Shown here: one piece after another, positions 9,831 to 23,200 of the stretch
Position numbering within the stretch: the stretch's first letter is position 1
How the letters are laid out: every line of letters begins with the position of its first letter
Assembly: GCA_032622095.1 (NCBI GenBank)
Contig: CP136061.1
Coordinates: 197,022,935-197,086,934 of the forward strand
Length of the DNA: 64,000 bases
From: Siphonodentalium dalli
Lineage: Eukaryota > Mollusca > Scaphopoda > Gadilida > Siphonodentaliidae
Reading direction: 5' to 3'
Notes under the pieces: generated by a model
Told to the model about the DNA's origin: nothing
What the model saw: only the letters and a program-made list of their open reading frames with translations
The model's database searches: none
Program-made: the position numbers and the translations under genes

Positions 9831-12800
9831 GTAAACTCAGCTTATTACCTACTAATCTCACAGGGACATGGATACCTGATTGGGGTGTTTAGTACCCCCC
9901 TCAGATTTGGTCAAAATGTTCAAAAGTTAGTTCGAAATTTCACAAGGTTGAACTTGTTCTAGTAGAGTTTCCAATCTGCAATTAGAGGGGAACTTGTTGT
10001 TTTTGGACCAGCAGTCGCATATCACCTGTCTTTGGTAAAATGTTAGGACCGAAATAGCCATCAGTTGGACAGTGTCCGACCTTACATGGGGAGGGTGTCA
10101 GCAGTTAAGTTGGATATGTTGTATAAAAAAACGCCAAAACAACTGCAAGTTGAATGTGTACGGGGTCCATAACGAAGCAAAGTTGAACGTGAATATTTTT
10201 TATGAAATGTGCTACATACCAATATTTACGCGGAAATTATGTCACTCAATTAGCTAATTATTTCCTAAGTTTTTAGATCTTTCGGATTTTGATAAATTAT
10301 TATTCACAATGCGTAATGCAATAAAAGGAAACTGTTACTATAATAATTATGTTACATGATCAGAGCCTTTTTTGCCAAAAGAGAAACATACAGCTTAGAG
10401 TGGAAGCGTCATTTGATAGCGACATTACTGCAGATATACCGATAATTTGTTATGTATATAATCTATATACATATATAATAGCAGGATGGCTGTCTATCTG
10501 TCTTTCTGTTCGCGATTTTCTCCCAGATCCTTGGGAATATTTCAACCAAAATTGGTGTGGTAACTCTGGTCACCACGGTGGACGTTAACAACGGCGTACG
10601 ATTTTCACTATTTTGATTGAAACAAAAATGTTAAATTTAGCTAAGAAATTACAGGGGTACTGTACACTAAATCCGGCCATTTATGATTTCATTTTCATTA
10701 TAATTACCATGTTGTTTGCACATTTCATAGAGCACAGGAGTGTAGTTTGCATTCATCCATGGCTCAAATTTATTCATTTGTTTTATATATTCTGTTGAGT
10801 ATAAAAGGAGATGGTCCAATAAATGGTCGGATTTAGGGCGAGTCCCCCTTTAAAACTAAATAAAAAAATAAAATAAATACAAAATTAAATTAAACAATTT
10901 AGTTTTAAGTTATATATATATTTTTACCATCAAAATGTGCGTACAGCGTATGACCATATATAGAGCACATACAAATAAGCCTGTTTCAGCAGGCAGTTAT
11001 ACTTTATTCTGGGAAAAAATAAAGATCTATAGGTGTCGTATATAAAAATAGTACGACTTCTGAATTTATATCAAACTGCGTGGGTCGAAAGCACGTCTCC
11101 ATACCCACAACCCTGCATGGAGTGGCGCCGTGGTCTGAGTTATTGATTTGAACCCAACTATTTGAAATACAAGCAGTCAAATTGTTTTGAAGTCAGCAGT
11201 CAGCCCTGTTTTGGTTTTACTTCTATATATCGGGCTCAATTCTATGATCCCCATAACAGTTTAAATACCAGAATAATTACTCAAAGCATATATATACTCA
11301 TCTTCTCAACAAAATTATAACGCATGCAGTTATGTTCTCGATGTAAACACGTATATTTGTATATTTAGGAGTGACTAAGAACTGACACTGTCATTAAACA
11401 CAGAACGTTTTCTAACATAGTTTTGTCAGTTTTGAATTCGCGCAGCATGGGAATGAAAACAATGTTACTGCTCGAATTTAAATACGTGTAAGGTAGGCTA
11501 TTTGAATTTGTGACGTCACCAACTGTTTACATAATACGAGGAACAATTTTTTTTATGCGAGCACTATTGTCACACAGTAGAACTGTGGGCTGATATACAG
11601 CATTGCTGTGGTAATCGGCAGTCAAGAGGCCAATCCAAATCGCGGTCGTTGTGCAACCTGTCATGACCACCAGCAACCGCGATTTTCGCCACGACGATCT
11701 CACCAACATTCTCCTATTCATATAAATATCATCTAATGATTATTAATTTTCGATTGGTAAGGGCAGTTAGGCCTATAATGAATTTCTAACGGGTCTACTC
11801 ACTCTACTGGATAACATTCTCGGACCCTCTCCGTCAGAGGCGGAAAAGTATATATATGGAGTTTAAATTTTGATGACAAATAAATTCATGGGTATTTGTC
11901 ATAAAACAAAATAAATTTACCATATCAACCTACTTGATACTATAGCTTATAAAATTGCGACTCATTAGAAATAGTCTACACAGCGTACTGAGATATGAAC
12001 GTCAAACCATTTATAGGATTCATATTACCGACAGTTTACTCCATACAGATATATGTCGGTACATGTTTGTCAAATTATCTCTACTTATGTTTTTATGAGC
12101 TTATCTTTTCAAAAAAGTCTCATAATAGTAAACTCACTCTGTCTATTACATAACCTATGTGCGCTTCTGGTGACCACCGTAGTTCACTTTTATTTTCTGG
12201 CATACCCAACTATGTAAACTTATTTTGGCCCGGTCGCAGTAATTATTTCTCTAAAATAGATACAAATTAAACGTAAGCAGCGGAGTAGTTGAATTTGAAT
12301 TGAACAAATCAAGAATAATAATGATGGCATAAACATAATACACGCATAGTAGACCCGCTTGTTGTTAGATCCTCTTCACCCTCTTCTGTTATAATCTGTC
12401 ATATAAATCATAATGTTCAATGTCTTGTTTCATGTATACATGTATTAAATGATGGTAGAAATAAAATTGTTTAAACCAATAAACGCATAGTAGCTGAGAG
12501 TACAACATTTCGCCAAATTTAGTACACTCGGATACTATATGGGCGTATTTTATTTATGTCATAATTATTATTTTTGATATGTTCCGCGAAATCAACTACT
12601 CCGCTGTTTACTTTTAATGTGTAAATATTATCCTCACCCAGTGACCCAAACATGACGCTATAAAGAATGTGCGTCACACATATAGGGATGCGCCAGATTG
12701 TTTCTAAGCCATTCAGTCACTTGATATTCTCATTGACATGTTTCCTATTTAATATAACACCAGCACCATCCTAAAAACTTCAAATTGTAAATGAATGTAA

Positions 12801-13646
12801 CATAAGAACTATTTTGCTATCTACGATAGTTCTGCTATACTTTAACCCATGAAATGGCGTTTGAACATTTACAAACAAACACTAGAAATTTATACCCACC
12901 GTAGGGAGTAAAGCTGATATTTACAAAATAGGTGTTATACTCACACTAACATTTGCAATTATGGTATAAATACAATGTATTACAACGCACCATTAACACA
13001 TAAGTAAAAACAACTTTTAATGAGAATACGAAATATGTAGTTAGTCTCCCGGATACCTTTAAACAGCTGAAAAGTTCACACATACATGTAGCTGACACAA
13101 GGGTTGGAAATTGAAATCCAAAATTAGATTTAAGTTGTTATAATATCGTTGATATCTCAACTCTAGCATTTAGTGTGGAATCTGATATTTAATTCGTTTG
13201 ACTAAAATAACAATGAATTGGGAAAATGTCCAAGAATAGAGCCTGAGTGTTGTCAGGTTAGTTTGTAATTTTTTAACAGTTACGAAACATGACGTACCAA
13301 GTTTAAAATTCCCACACAATGGTGGGGGTGCAAATGAAATGTCTTACATGAATGTTGGAGCTTTCCGTGAAATTACGTTGTCTTTCGTCATACATGTATG
13401 TGTAGAGTTTTCGCTGGTCTGGCACTATTTAGTTATTTCAAATTCCTCGCATGACGATGTTATTTTATTCAGCAGACAAGGTCTACATGTATATTACTTA
13501 TTCCTGCCTGTATTTCTTGTTTTTACTTCATCAACTATATTGAAACAAGAGATGTTTTCCTAAATGCATGTAATAACCCGTTGTACCAGGTTATTTTTTT
13601 CTGAACATTTGAAGAAATTTGCATCATGCTTTTCCTGATGTTTCAG
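9831..13646 (+). other. Intron of the TSP1 gene, no further exons seen
   Basis: AT-rich sequence between two TSP1 exons. It contains a CRE octamer near 11511 and simple AT tracts near 10440-10480 and 10860-10925. ORFs here are short and show no recognisable domain, and no additional WSxW-type exon was found. A paralogous or skipped exon too diverged to see by eye cannot be excluded. Confidence 0.5.
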
Positions 13647-13787
13647 TCCAACATTGGTCATTGTGGTCAGAAGAAGGCTGTCCAGAATCGTGCGTGCTGA
13701 ATGACACAATATACTGCATTAACGAGCCGTGCGTTGGCGAGGCGTCAAAGGCAGTTGACTGTTATGGGGGCCTATGTCCCAACCAAG
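13647..13787 (+). CDS. Exon encoding a second TSP1-type repeat
   Basis: Acceptor GATGTTTCAG, donor CAAG|GTACTT, and 141 bp between them (divisible by three, phase 1 at both ends as usual for shuffled TSP1 exons). The peptide reads QHWSLWSEEGCPESCVLN followed by DTIYCINEPCVGE and VDCYGGLCPNQ. It has the WSxWS motif and six cysteines, but lacks the classic CSVTCG and RxRxC text, so it is a divergent TSP1 module. With the exon at 9683 it implies a multi-TSP1 extracellular or transmembrane protein on the plus strand; both ends of the gene are missing or unrecognised. The intact frame argues that the gene is or was functional. Confidence 0.75.
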
Positions 13788-14989
13788 GTACTTACTTGTC
13801 TTGCACACATCTGCTATTGTTTGCCCGCGACGTCACCCATGCAACATCAGATTAAATCCGCGACCATGCAGAAATGGCTTACATCAACTCGAGCGATGTA
13901 AACAGGTTGGTAAATTGACGGGTCATGTTAGTAAAGTACATACCAACCTGATCCTCCCATTTGCAAACATGTTTACTGAATCGCTCCATTTCAAGCCAAA
14001 ATTGCTGGCCGTCGAGTTAATCCGATATTGATCCCGCCACTGGCGATCGCCGATTTAATTCGCTGTTTGTTCGTCTTCGCATGCAAAAGTAGAACAACCA
14101 TATTGCGATACATACAATACATAATACATATTAATATAACCAGGAATGTTCCTAGATGGGGTGTCGACCTTCGAATTCCGCTTGCACCGCACCCCCGTGA
14201 AACAGACACTGTGTGGGAACGTGTACATGTATATGCACCTCTTGTGTTGGAATTTTCCAACAACCGGTACCGAACATTTTTTCCAAACTGGCATCTAAAT
14301 GTATTTAAATTGTTCTTCAACTTATGGCCATTTCAGTACAATAAATCACAAAGTTTGAATTTTCACAGTAAATATCAGTTGGAAAATCCAACAATCCAAA
14401 TATATTTTGGGCTAAATTAACAACTGATTTTGAACCAAATTATAGGTTCCCATAACCCCCACCCTACTTAGTCTGTCACAGCGTAACATCTATGCTGTGT
14501 GAAAATAGCCGCCCTTATCATCCGGAAATAAAATTAATTGGCAAACCGGACAGAATGTAGATTCAAACTGTTTTTGTATGAGAGCAATCAATTTAACAAT
14601 TTTTGAAACGATCGGACAGCTGTAACTAGAGAACTAAAATACTCAGCAGATTCTAAGTTTTCTAGGACCATCATCATGACTATGGCAGAAATTGGCAGAC
14701 CGCAACAATATATGAAATTGATTTGTGTCCCTAACCAGTTAGCTAAAGTTCCACACATATCACCTAGCTGAGACGGATACGTCCGATTCGCATCTCTGTT
14801 GAAACAGGCAACAGCGGCGTCAGCGAGCATTCATCAGGATTAGAAAAGCTAGGTCAGCAAAGAAATAAGTTTTTTCGGCATATTATCTCATTGACATCGA
14901 CAACATAACTGGGATAAGACAATCGTGTAATCAAGATAACTGTCGGCTTGACAGAGATATTGGTCCATGTGAAGGGGGTGGTGGATTTC
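13788..14989. other. Non-coding stretch, nothing recognised
   Basis: ORFs on both strands at 13991-14420 overlap each other and show no domain. No good splice-bounded exon was found. It probably belongs to the next intron of the TSP1 gene. Confidence 0.4.
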
Positions 14990-15410
14990 GGTCAGGGTTA
15001 ATGGACGAGCGACTGGACATTCGGAAAACTAGATGGTCGAGTCCATTAACTGACTTAAAACATATGTTTGAGATGTACTAAGATGGACTATATATTCATA
15101 CTGATAAACTATTCTGATAAATCTCGATAAATCACATAAGAACGATTTATGTACAGAAAAGTCTTCGACTGAGAACAAAACCACGCCAATTGACAATATA
15201 TACGATCGATACAATTATCTGTATTTTGGGCACGAATGCATTTTAGGATAGTGTTGACTCGCGAATTATCAAAGTAATATCGTAAGAAAAACAGTAACTC
15301 TATTATGATGCCGTGTTATGCTTGAATAAGATAGATACAATTGGTATGCAAATTAACATGCTGCCTTTTCTAACAAGGAATTGAACTACGTGGGGTTTAT
15401 AAGCTATGTG
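14990..15410. repeat. Dispersed repeat copy with shorter hairpin (copy 2)
   Basis: Collinear with 8883-9495: it starts CAGGGTTAATGGACGAGC, has a shortened inverted repeat closing at GAGTCCATTAAC, then the CGATAAATC and CGACTGAGAACAAAACCAC blocks, and ends near a GAATTGAACTACG segment. The hairpin loop and part of one arm are deleted relative to copy 1. Confidence 0.65.
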
Positions 15411-15888
15411 CATATTGTTGTAGTGGGGTCATCCTGGCAATACATAGGTCTGAGCCTGCGACAAACAGGCAAATTTTAGTCATTCATTATCGGTATAATT
15501 CGACGCAGAATATTCCATAGAACAGGATGAAACAAAGTCCGTTTTGGGGAAATTTCCCAATTTGACATGGCATCCAATATGGTTATCGGTATCAGACAAT
15601 GCTGAATTTCTGCGGCAAATGCACCAATTAACAGCAAATAAGTATGGCATTGAAATATACACAAACCATCTGTAAATCATATATGTCGAATGACGCTCCC
15701 AACATATAGCCACCTTTGCAACAAAGAAAAACTTACGAAACTTACCATCTGTACACCATTTATTAGCTAGTCCTTTAAGAGCACACAAACGCTCCAATTT
15801 TACGAGAAATAATTATTACAGCGTATAAAAATATATTATGATCACATACATACAAAATATCTCTGATGTATGAGAGAGCAAGTAAAAG
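15411..15888. other. Unassigned stretch with one coding-like minus ORF
   Basis: A minus-strand ORF at 15480-15797 (105 codons) and an overlapping one show no recognisable domain. A good donor-like AGATG|GTAAGT occurs on the minus strand near 15746, so a minus-strand exon is possible but unproven. From 15819 to 15854 lies a 36-bp segment repeated at 16643-16678. Confidence 0.25.
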
Positions 15889-15889
15889 C

Positions 15890-16887
15890 CGGGTCTCATA
15901 AAATGAATAAATTTGAACTATTAGGCGCCCAGAAGCGGACAAACAACACGGTTTGGTTTATGCTGCTTAATATATGTAGATATTAACTATGGGAAGCACC
16001 AGACTCCCCTATATCCTTTACACCATTACGAAAGAATCAAGTGCGAAGGAATCGGTAAATATCTCATGGCTAAAATTTGTACGAACTGAACTAAATAATT
16101 TAGGTATGTCTTATATATGGCAGAATCAATCAGTGAGTAGTGTCAAAATATTTTCTTGTGCTGTAAAACAGAAACCCATGAACGCATACATAACCGAATG
16201 TTATTCGTCTTTGGATACATCAAACAAATTTGCGTTTTATAGATGTATAAAACCGAACTTCGGTAGACCGAAGTATATATCCTTAGATGACAACAGCGCC
16301 TTATATTGACCCTCCTTAAATTCAGAACTATAAACCACAAATTTCCAGTGGAAACTGGGTCGTGGATAAATACCCCCATATACCGATAGGAAATGCACCT
16401 TATGTATGGAAGCGCTAGGTGACAAATACCACACCATTCTCATCTGCCCCCAGTTAAGAGATCTGAGATTGAAATATAGCAAACCGTACTACTACTGTCG
16501 AGCTAACGTAATAAAACTTCATGAACTATTTTACTCTAGCGGTACGAGAGCTATGAAAAAACTATAAATATTTATCAAAAAGGCCCAGCGTGAGATAAAC
16601 CACTCCTGAGCCTCAGGACCTGAGGCTTAACAACGTGGTTTGCAGCGTATACAAAAATATTATGATCACATACATACCTCCTCCCTATCCCCTGGCGAAA
16701 TCTATGCACATGGCTGCCAAATTATAATACGCCAACCTTTCTTATCAATACATAAAAACCCCGTTTAATTCCCAGTATATACATATATTCATACTTATCA
16801 TTGTGAATTGCATGCACTAACACATTTCTTCTCAATATGTAGTGTTATACGATGAGAGTATCAAATAAATTGAATTGAATTGAATTG
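15890..16887 (+). mobile_element. 3' end of a decayed non-LTR retrotransposon
   Basis: Three frame segments spell the C-terminal part of a non-LTR (CR1/jockey-like clade) polyprotein downstream of the reverse transcriptase core: 15989-16309 has SWLKFVRTELNNLGMSYIW and later NKFAFYRCIKPNFG; about 16310-16385 has LKFRTINHKFPVETGSW; then KCTLCMEALGDKYHTILICP and LHELFYSSGTRAMKKL to a stop near 16565. The C..C plus GDxxHxxxxC arrangement is the zinc-knuckle-like tail of such elements. At least two frameshifts make it inactive. The 3' untranslated part ends at 16865-16887 in AATAAATTGAATTGAATTG, a (TTGAA)n tail. The 5' end (endonuclease, most of the RT) is missing. Confidence 0.75.
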
Positions 16888-17040
16888 CTTCATTTTGAGT
16901 CGTGTAATGTATACGTGTAATTAAACAGTTACATTGGATTTACCAGGGATATTTTGATTCTGTGGTCTTTTCTAGAAGCGTAAGTATATGCGCCCAGAAT
17001 AATAGCATGAACTTGACCGATCATTGGTTTTATTTTGACA

Positions 17041-20000
17041 CTAGCAGGGCTACCCGGCGTTGCCCAGGTTAAAGTGATGTGAAAACCCTCTGCATATATT
17101 GTGGATATCTGGTGGGAATAGAGGATAATCTTGTTCAAAGCATTACACATATTCTCATAAATTATATATCCAAATAGCATCACAAAACACGATTCTTACA
17201 CACGGAATATAAGTTGTAGCTCACCTTTTCGGATCGGAGCGATTGTCATTTTGTTTATCGCGATTAATCCATCCCACCAATACAGAACTATTTATTTATT
17301 CACAACTGCGTATACTTCAGACGTTATAACATGAACATCATAAACGCATTAGTTCGCAAAAATAAAAGACGACAATTGGGATTTACATAGAGATGTATCA
17401 ATCAATCTGATGGGTTTGACAAAGATTTTGAGGACACCTGGTTATCATATCTCCACGAAGATACAGATGTTTTAAAGAAATGTCCATGTGCTCCTCTGTT
17501 CATTGTGCTATATACTGGCTAATTATTCTCAGCTTAAAAGAAATGTTGCTATGCAACTATATCAGCTACATGTGCCCGACACAGAGCGAGATTTTTTTAG
17601 TTGTTTATCTTAGGCGATGAGTCTATGCTAAAACATGAAAGATATCCTCTGTATATTGGGCAGATATAACCTTCTCAGGTGGCAGTATTGGAGGATCCTG
17701 AGAAGGCTTGTGCCACAGACTCCGTTTTCTTTTATCGCAGAAGAAATTATATTTGACGGTACACTGTGACCACCATTGTTGAACAGGCCTCATATACATT
17801 TCCATATCTCTTGTAACTTTTTGTGGAAACAATATTGAATGGGGCAGACTCAATTGTGCTATAATATTAACATGAGCTATTCTAATATTTTAACATGCAC
17901 CATTATCTTCCTCGTAAAAGGTTACCACTGTTAGAACGCCTTGGTGCCAACTCGATTGTACCCCGTGAAGTTATAAATAAAACACATACAGGCAGACATA
18001 CATGTATTTGCAGATATATCTAGGCACCAAATGTGACGTTTTTAACACGCACGATTTGATTCCCCGTATCATTTGAGAAGAATGTGTATGAATTTGATGT
18101 TAATTGGAACTAAACATATTTCTATCAATTGTCGTGACCCCGCCCGTCCCTATGTAGGACTCAAGCGGCGCCACATTTTACATCATTAAACCACAAACTT
18201 AGACTAATTATGGAGATGGATATATATAAATTTATTGAAAATTGGCGTGTATACAAATTCGTATCAAATTTAGGGCTCCCATATATCTCGCCCAAATAGC
18301 ACAAGTTTGGCATATTTAAACCACACGATTAGATTTCTCGTATCACAGAGAAGAATATGTATCAGTCTGGTGGAAATCGGTGCAAAACATATTGTTTATC
18401 CATTTTTGTGTCTCACCCTTTTTGAATCCCTGTCTCGAATGGCACCACTTTTGACATCTTTAACCCACACAATTAGACTCCTGATATCATGGAGAAAAAT
18501 ATTTATAATTAAGTTTTGTGCTAGTCGGCGACTAAACAACTTTTTTAAATCAAAGTAGTGCCCAGCCCACACTATGTCTCAGACAAACAGCACCACTATA
18601 GCATCTTTAAATCACATGATTTGATTCCTCGTATCATGGATAAGAATGTGTATCAATTTGGTGGAATTTGGCGCTAAAATGATTGTGTATCAATTATGGT
18701 GCCCCTCTCCTTTTCGGTGCACCCTGACTCGAATGACGCCACTTTTAACAGGTTTAAGCCAACCATTAGACTCCTCATACCATGTGAATGATTTTGTATA
18801 AGTTTGGTAGCAATAAGTGACTAAACCAATTCTTATTTTAGTGCCTACCCTTCCCCAATCTCCCAAACGACACCAATGTTGGCGTCTTTAAATCACACAA
18901 TTAGATTCTTGTAGCATGGAGAGGAATGTGTATTAATTTGGTGGAAATCGGCGCTAAAATATTTTTATCAATGTTGGTGCCCCTCTCCCTTTCAGTGCAC
19001 CCCTGACTCGAATGGCCCCACTTGTGACAGATTGTGACATCCTTAAACCACACAATTAGACTACTGATATCATGGAGATGATTATTGATAAGTTTGGTAA
19101 ACCAATTTTGATAAAATTTAGTGCCCACTAACCCCCATCTCTCACCAAACAGTACCAACATGGCGTTTTAAATCACACGATCAGACCCCTCGAATTATGG
19201 GTAAGAATGCGTATCACGTTGGTGGAAATTGGCGCTAAAATTATCAAGTTTGGTGCCACTCTGCCTTTCAGTTCAACACTGACTAGAATGACGTCAGTTT
19301 TGACAGATTTAAGCCACGCCATTAGACTCCTCATACCATGGAAATGATATTGTATAAGTGTGGTGGCAGTCGGCGACTAAAACCATTCTTATCAATTTGA
19401 GTGCCCCTCCCACAATCTTTCATCTAAACGACAGCAATTGGAATCGCACAATTAGATTCCTTGCATCATGGAGAAGAATATATATCAATTTGGTGGAAAT
19501 CGGTGCTAAAATAAAGTTTATCAATGTTGGTGCCCCTCTCCCCTTCCATGCATCCCTGACGCGAATGGCGCCACGTTTGACATACTTAAACAACACCCTT
19601 ATATTCCTCATATCATGGAAATTATTATATAAAAGTTTCGTGGCAATCGGCGGCAAACATGTTTTCTATCCCTCCTCCTTTTCTGCCCCTGACAACGGCG
19701 TCACTTTAGAAAATTCTAAACCACAACATTATCTTTCTCGTAAAAAGTTACCCCTAGTAGATCGTTTGATGCCATCTAGATGGTCCCTCGGCACTAAACT
19801 TAGTTTATCAATTTTGGTGCCGCCCCTTCCCTTCCGTGCACCCCTGACTCGAAATGCGCCACTCTTGATATATTTAAACCACACCATCAGATTCCTTATA
19901 TCATGGGGATGATTACATATAAGTTTCGTGGCAATCGGCGACAATTTATTTTTCTGCCCCTCCCCCCTTTCTGCCCCCGACAACAACGGCGTCACTTTAG

Positions 20001-20146
20001 AAAATCCTAACCCTCACCATTATCTTTCTCGTAAAAAGTTACCCCTAGTAGACCTTTTTGGTGCCATCTAGATGGTCCCCTGTGAATTTCTATAGAACAC
20101 AGACAAACAGACAGACAGACAGAAAGACAGACATTCGCAAATATAG
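17041..20146 (-). mobile_element. Non-autonomous Helitron-like element, copy B
   Basis: Same architecture as 4728-7331: CTAG at 17041 preceded by A, the matching CAGGGCTACCCGGCGTTGCC subterminal segment, and the other terminus (minus-strand TCTATATTTGCG) at 20146 followed by T. The first 900 bp and the last 250 bp align directly with copy A; the interior has more of the imperfect repeat units with CGTAAAAAGTTACCCCTA and GGTGCCCCTCTCC. All ORFs inside (for example 19358-19912) are translations of these repeats. No Rep/helicase coding sequence is present. Confidence 0.7.
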
Positions 20147-20214
20147 ATATAGATATACAATATCTAACCGTTCAAATGTAACTACTATGGAACAATATGG
20201 GAGATATATCATTA

Positions 20215-23200
20215 CTAGAAGGTGACCCGACTTCGTCCGGGCTTTGACCTTGAATTGTCCATTTTGAAGGTCAAGGTCAAGTGGGGTCACGATTTGACCC
20301 GCCAAAAACGCTGCCCGGACAAAAGTACCCGACAAACGTACCCGCCGAAATCCCTCCGGTTTTATCCGATTTGACCTTGAATTGATCATTTTGAAGGTGA
20401 AGGTCAGGTCGGGGTCACGATGTGACCCGTCCAAAACACAGAGTGGACAAAAGTAACCCTGTGTATAAAATTTTGTCGAAATACCATCAAAATTGGCGAT
20501 TTGACCACGGGCAAACGAATATGCTTATGAGACTCCCCATACGAAAGTATCCCTAGACACTAATTTTCATCGAAATCCCGTAATATTCGGGAGTTTGACC
20601 TTTAAATGAACCGATTTCAAGGTCAATGTGACGTCGCACGGGCAAATTAATATGCCTATGTCACTCCCCGGCCGAAAATACCCCCACATACAAAGTTTCA
20701 TCAAAATCGGGTCTGCCGTTTTCGAGTTCATCGATTACACACACACACAAACACACAGATCTTCCAAAATATATAATAGACTAGCAGGTTAGCCCGCCAC
20801 TGGCGGCGTTGGTCCGAAACATGACATTTTGTTTCGCTTTTCAATGAGTTAATTGTGCCTTTTTAAGAGAAATTATGGTACCCGTCATTAAAAGAGGTAT
20901 GATTTAAGGTACATCGGGCGGGAAAAACACCCGATGAAAAATTCCCCGTTCCTAGGAACGACAGACATAAGAATCACACAACACGGATTTTTTAATGAGT
21001 TAATTCTGTCTTTTTAATCAAGAGGAATTATGATACCCGTCCCTAAAAGAGGTATGCCAACGATGTCGTTGTTGTTGGCATTCACGGCTTGGGGCAACAC
21101 GCATTTTTAATGAGTTAATTCTGTCTTTTCAATCAAGAGGAATTATGATACCCGTCCCTAAAAGAGGTATGCCAACGATGTCGTTGTTGTTGGCATTCAC
21201 GGCTTGGTGGCCACCCGAAAATTCTCGCCCGAAGATTCTCACATTGCCGTAAAGAGAAAATTAGCATTGTGTGGATTTAGTAATTTGAACTAATTATTTT
21301 CTCGCCAACAATGTCGTTGTTGTTGGCATTCACGGCTTGGGAGTGACCCCACCCCCACCTTTACGAGATGGTCAAAGGAGAAGGCAGTGGAAGTCCCGAT
21401 TCGGTCACGTATCGCACTGCCTCGTATTTACTGAATTTTGAGCAGCAAGATAAGCTGCGTGAGTTAGCACGAATTGATGGGTGTAAGTTTAGAGCTTGTT
21501 TATATGAATGTACCGAAAATAGACTAAGATAACATGAGTTAATTGTGCATTTTTAATTTACCGGATTTTAATTTAATTTTTTGGTTTTTCAATATTTTAC
21601 CCGTGCATTTTTAATTTACTGGATTTTTGAATTTTTTGAATAAAATTTTTGGTTTTTTAATATTTTACCCTATTATACCTTATTTTACCCGATTAAGGTG
21701 AAGAAGACATAATAATCACTAAACACGCAGTACCCGTCCCTAAAAGAGGTATGATTTAAGGTACATCGGGCGGAAAAACTGACGCGATGAAAAATTCCCC
21801 CGTGCCTAGGAACGACAGACATAAGAATCACACAACAAGCATTTTTTTGTTCACACAACATGCAGTACCCGTCCCTAAAAGAGGTATGATTGAAAATTTC
21901 CCCCGTTCCTAGGAACGACAGACATAAGAATCACACAACACGTTAATTCTGCCTTTTTAATCGAGATAAATGCATTTCGCGTTTTGCGTCCGTAGTTTCG
22001 TACGCATGGTTAACCGTTTAGCAACGTCGATGGCGATAAAGAGCGTTAGTCGGTTAACGACTCCAAATACGGTCAATATAAAGATCGTTGATGCCTTAAC
22101 CCCTGAAGTGTCGTTTGCGGTGATTTTGATGATTGGGAGTGGAGAATGAGTGCTCAGAGCTTGTCCAAAATGCGACGTCAACGATCCCCGTGTGTTTTTA
22201 CCCTTATATACCAAATTTGAGCTCGATCCGACCAGCCGTTTTCGATTCTATGAAGTACCCACACACATATATATACACACATATATATAATCGGAAGTCT
22301 CAAAATATATGGTAGACTAGCAGGTTAGCCCGCCACTGGCGGCAATAGTCAGAAACATGACAATTTTTAAGTTTTAATTAATTTTTTTAATTAATTTATT
22401 AAATTAAATATTTAATTGAATTTTTTGTTTTTCAATGAGTTAATTTTTTTGTTTTTCAATGAGTTAATTGTGCCTTTTAAATTTTTTAATTGAATTTTTT
22501 GTTTTTAAATTTTTGCCCGATTTTTATTGGTTTTTCAATGAGATAATTGTGCCTTTTTAATTTTTTAATTGAATTTTTAGTTTTTAAATTTACCCGATTT
22601 TTATTTGGTTTTTCAATGAGCTAATTGTGCCTTTTTAATTTTTTAATTGAATTTTTTGTTTTTCAATTTTACCCGATTTTGTTTTGTTTTTCAATGAACC
22701 CATCCATGACACTTCCCGTATTTAGCAAGTTTGAGCTCAATCGGTTCGAGTCTATAAAGGACACACACATATATATGACACTTCCCGTAGGTAGTAAGTT
22801 TGAGCTCAATCGGCATTCCCTGGAATTTCCCAGTCAATATTTAGCAAGTTTGAGCCCAATCGGTTCGAATCTATAAAGGACACACTCATATATATGACAC
22901 TTCCCGTAGGTAGCAAGTTTGAGCTCAATCGGCATTCCCTGGAATTTCCCAGTCACCAACGCGCCGTAATTTTGGTACATATATAGAGACCAATTGTCCA
23001 TCGGCTGTCATGTGTAGTAACATAAACTCATTGATGCTAAGTTAGCAATCGTAAGTACACATATTAATCCATGATGTCTTATAAGCCGACATTGCCGTGC
23101 GGATGCCTTGGGGGGTCTAATCCGATGAATATGTCCCCGTTCCTAGGAAGCGAGTTCCAGATAATGTAAACAAACGCCGTCCCCCGTTCAGTATGCGAAA

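Noticed and set aside
13991-14420. Opposed ORFs of 109 and 130 codons
   Set aside because: They overlap in antisense, have no domain and no splice-consistent borders.
19358-19912. 184-codon plus-strand ORF
   Set aside because: It lies wholly in the Helitron interior repeats and reads through several repeat units; similar peptides appear at 6438, 6924 and 18307.
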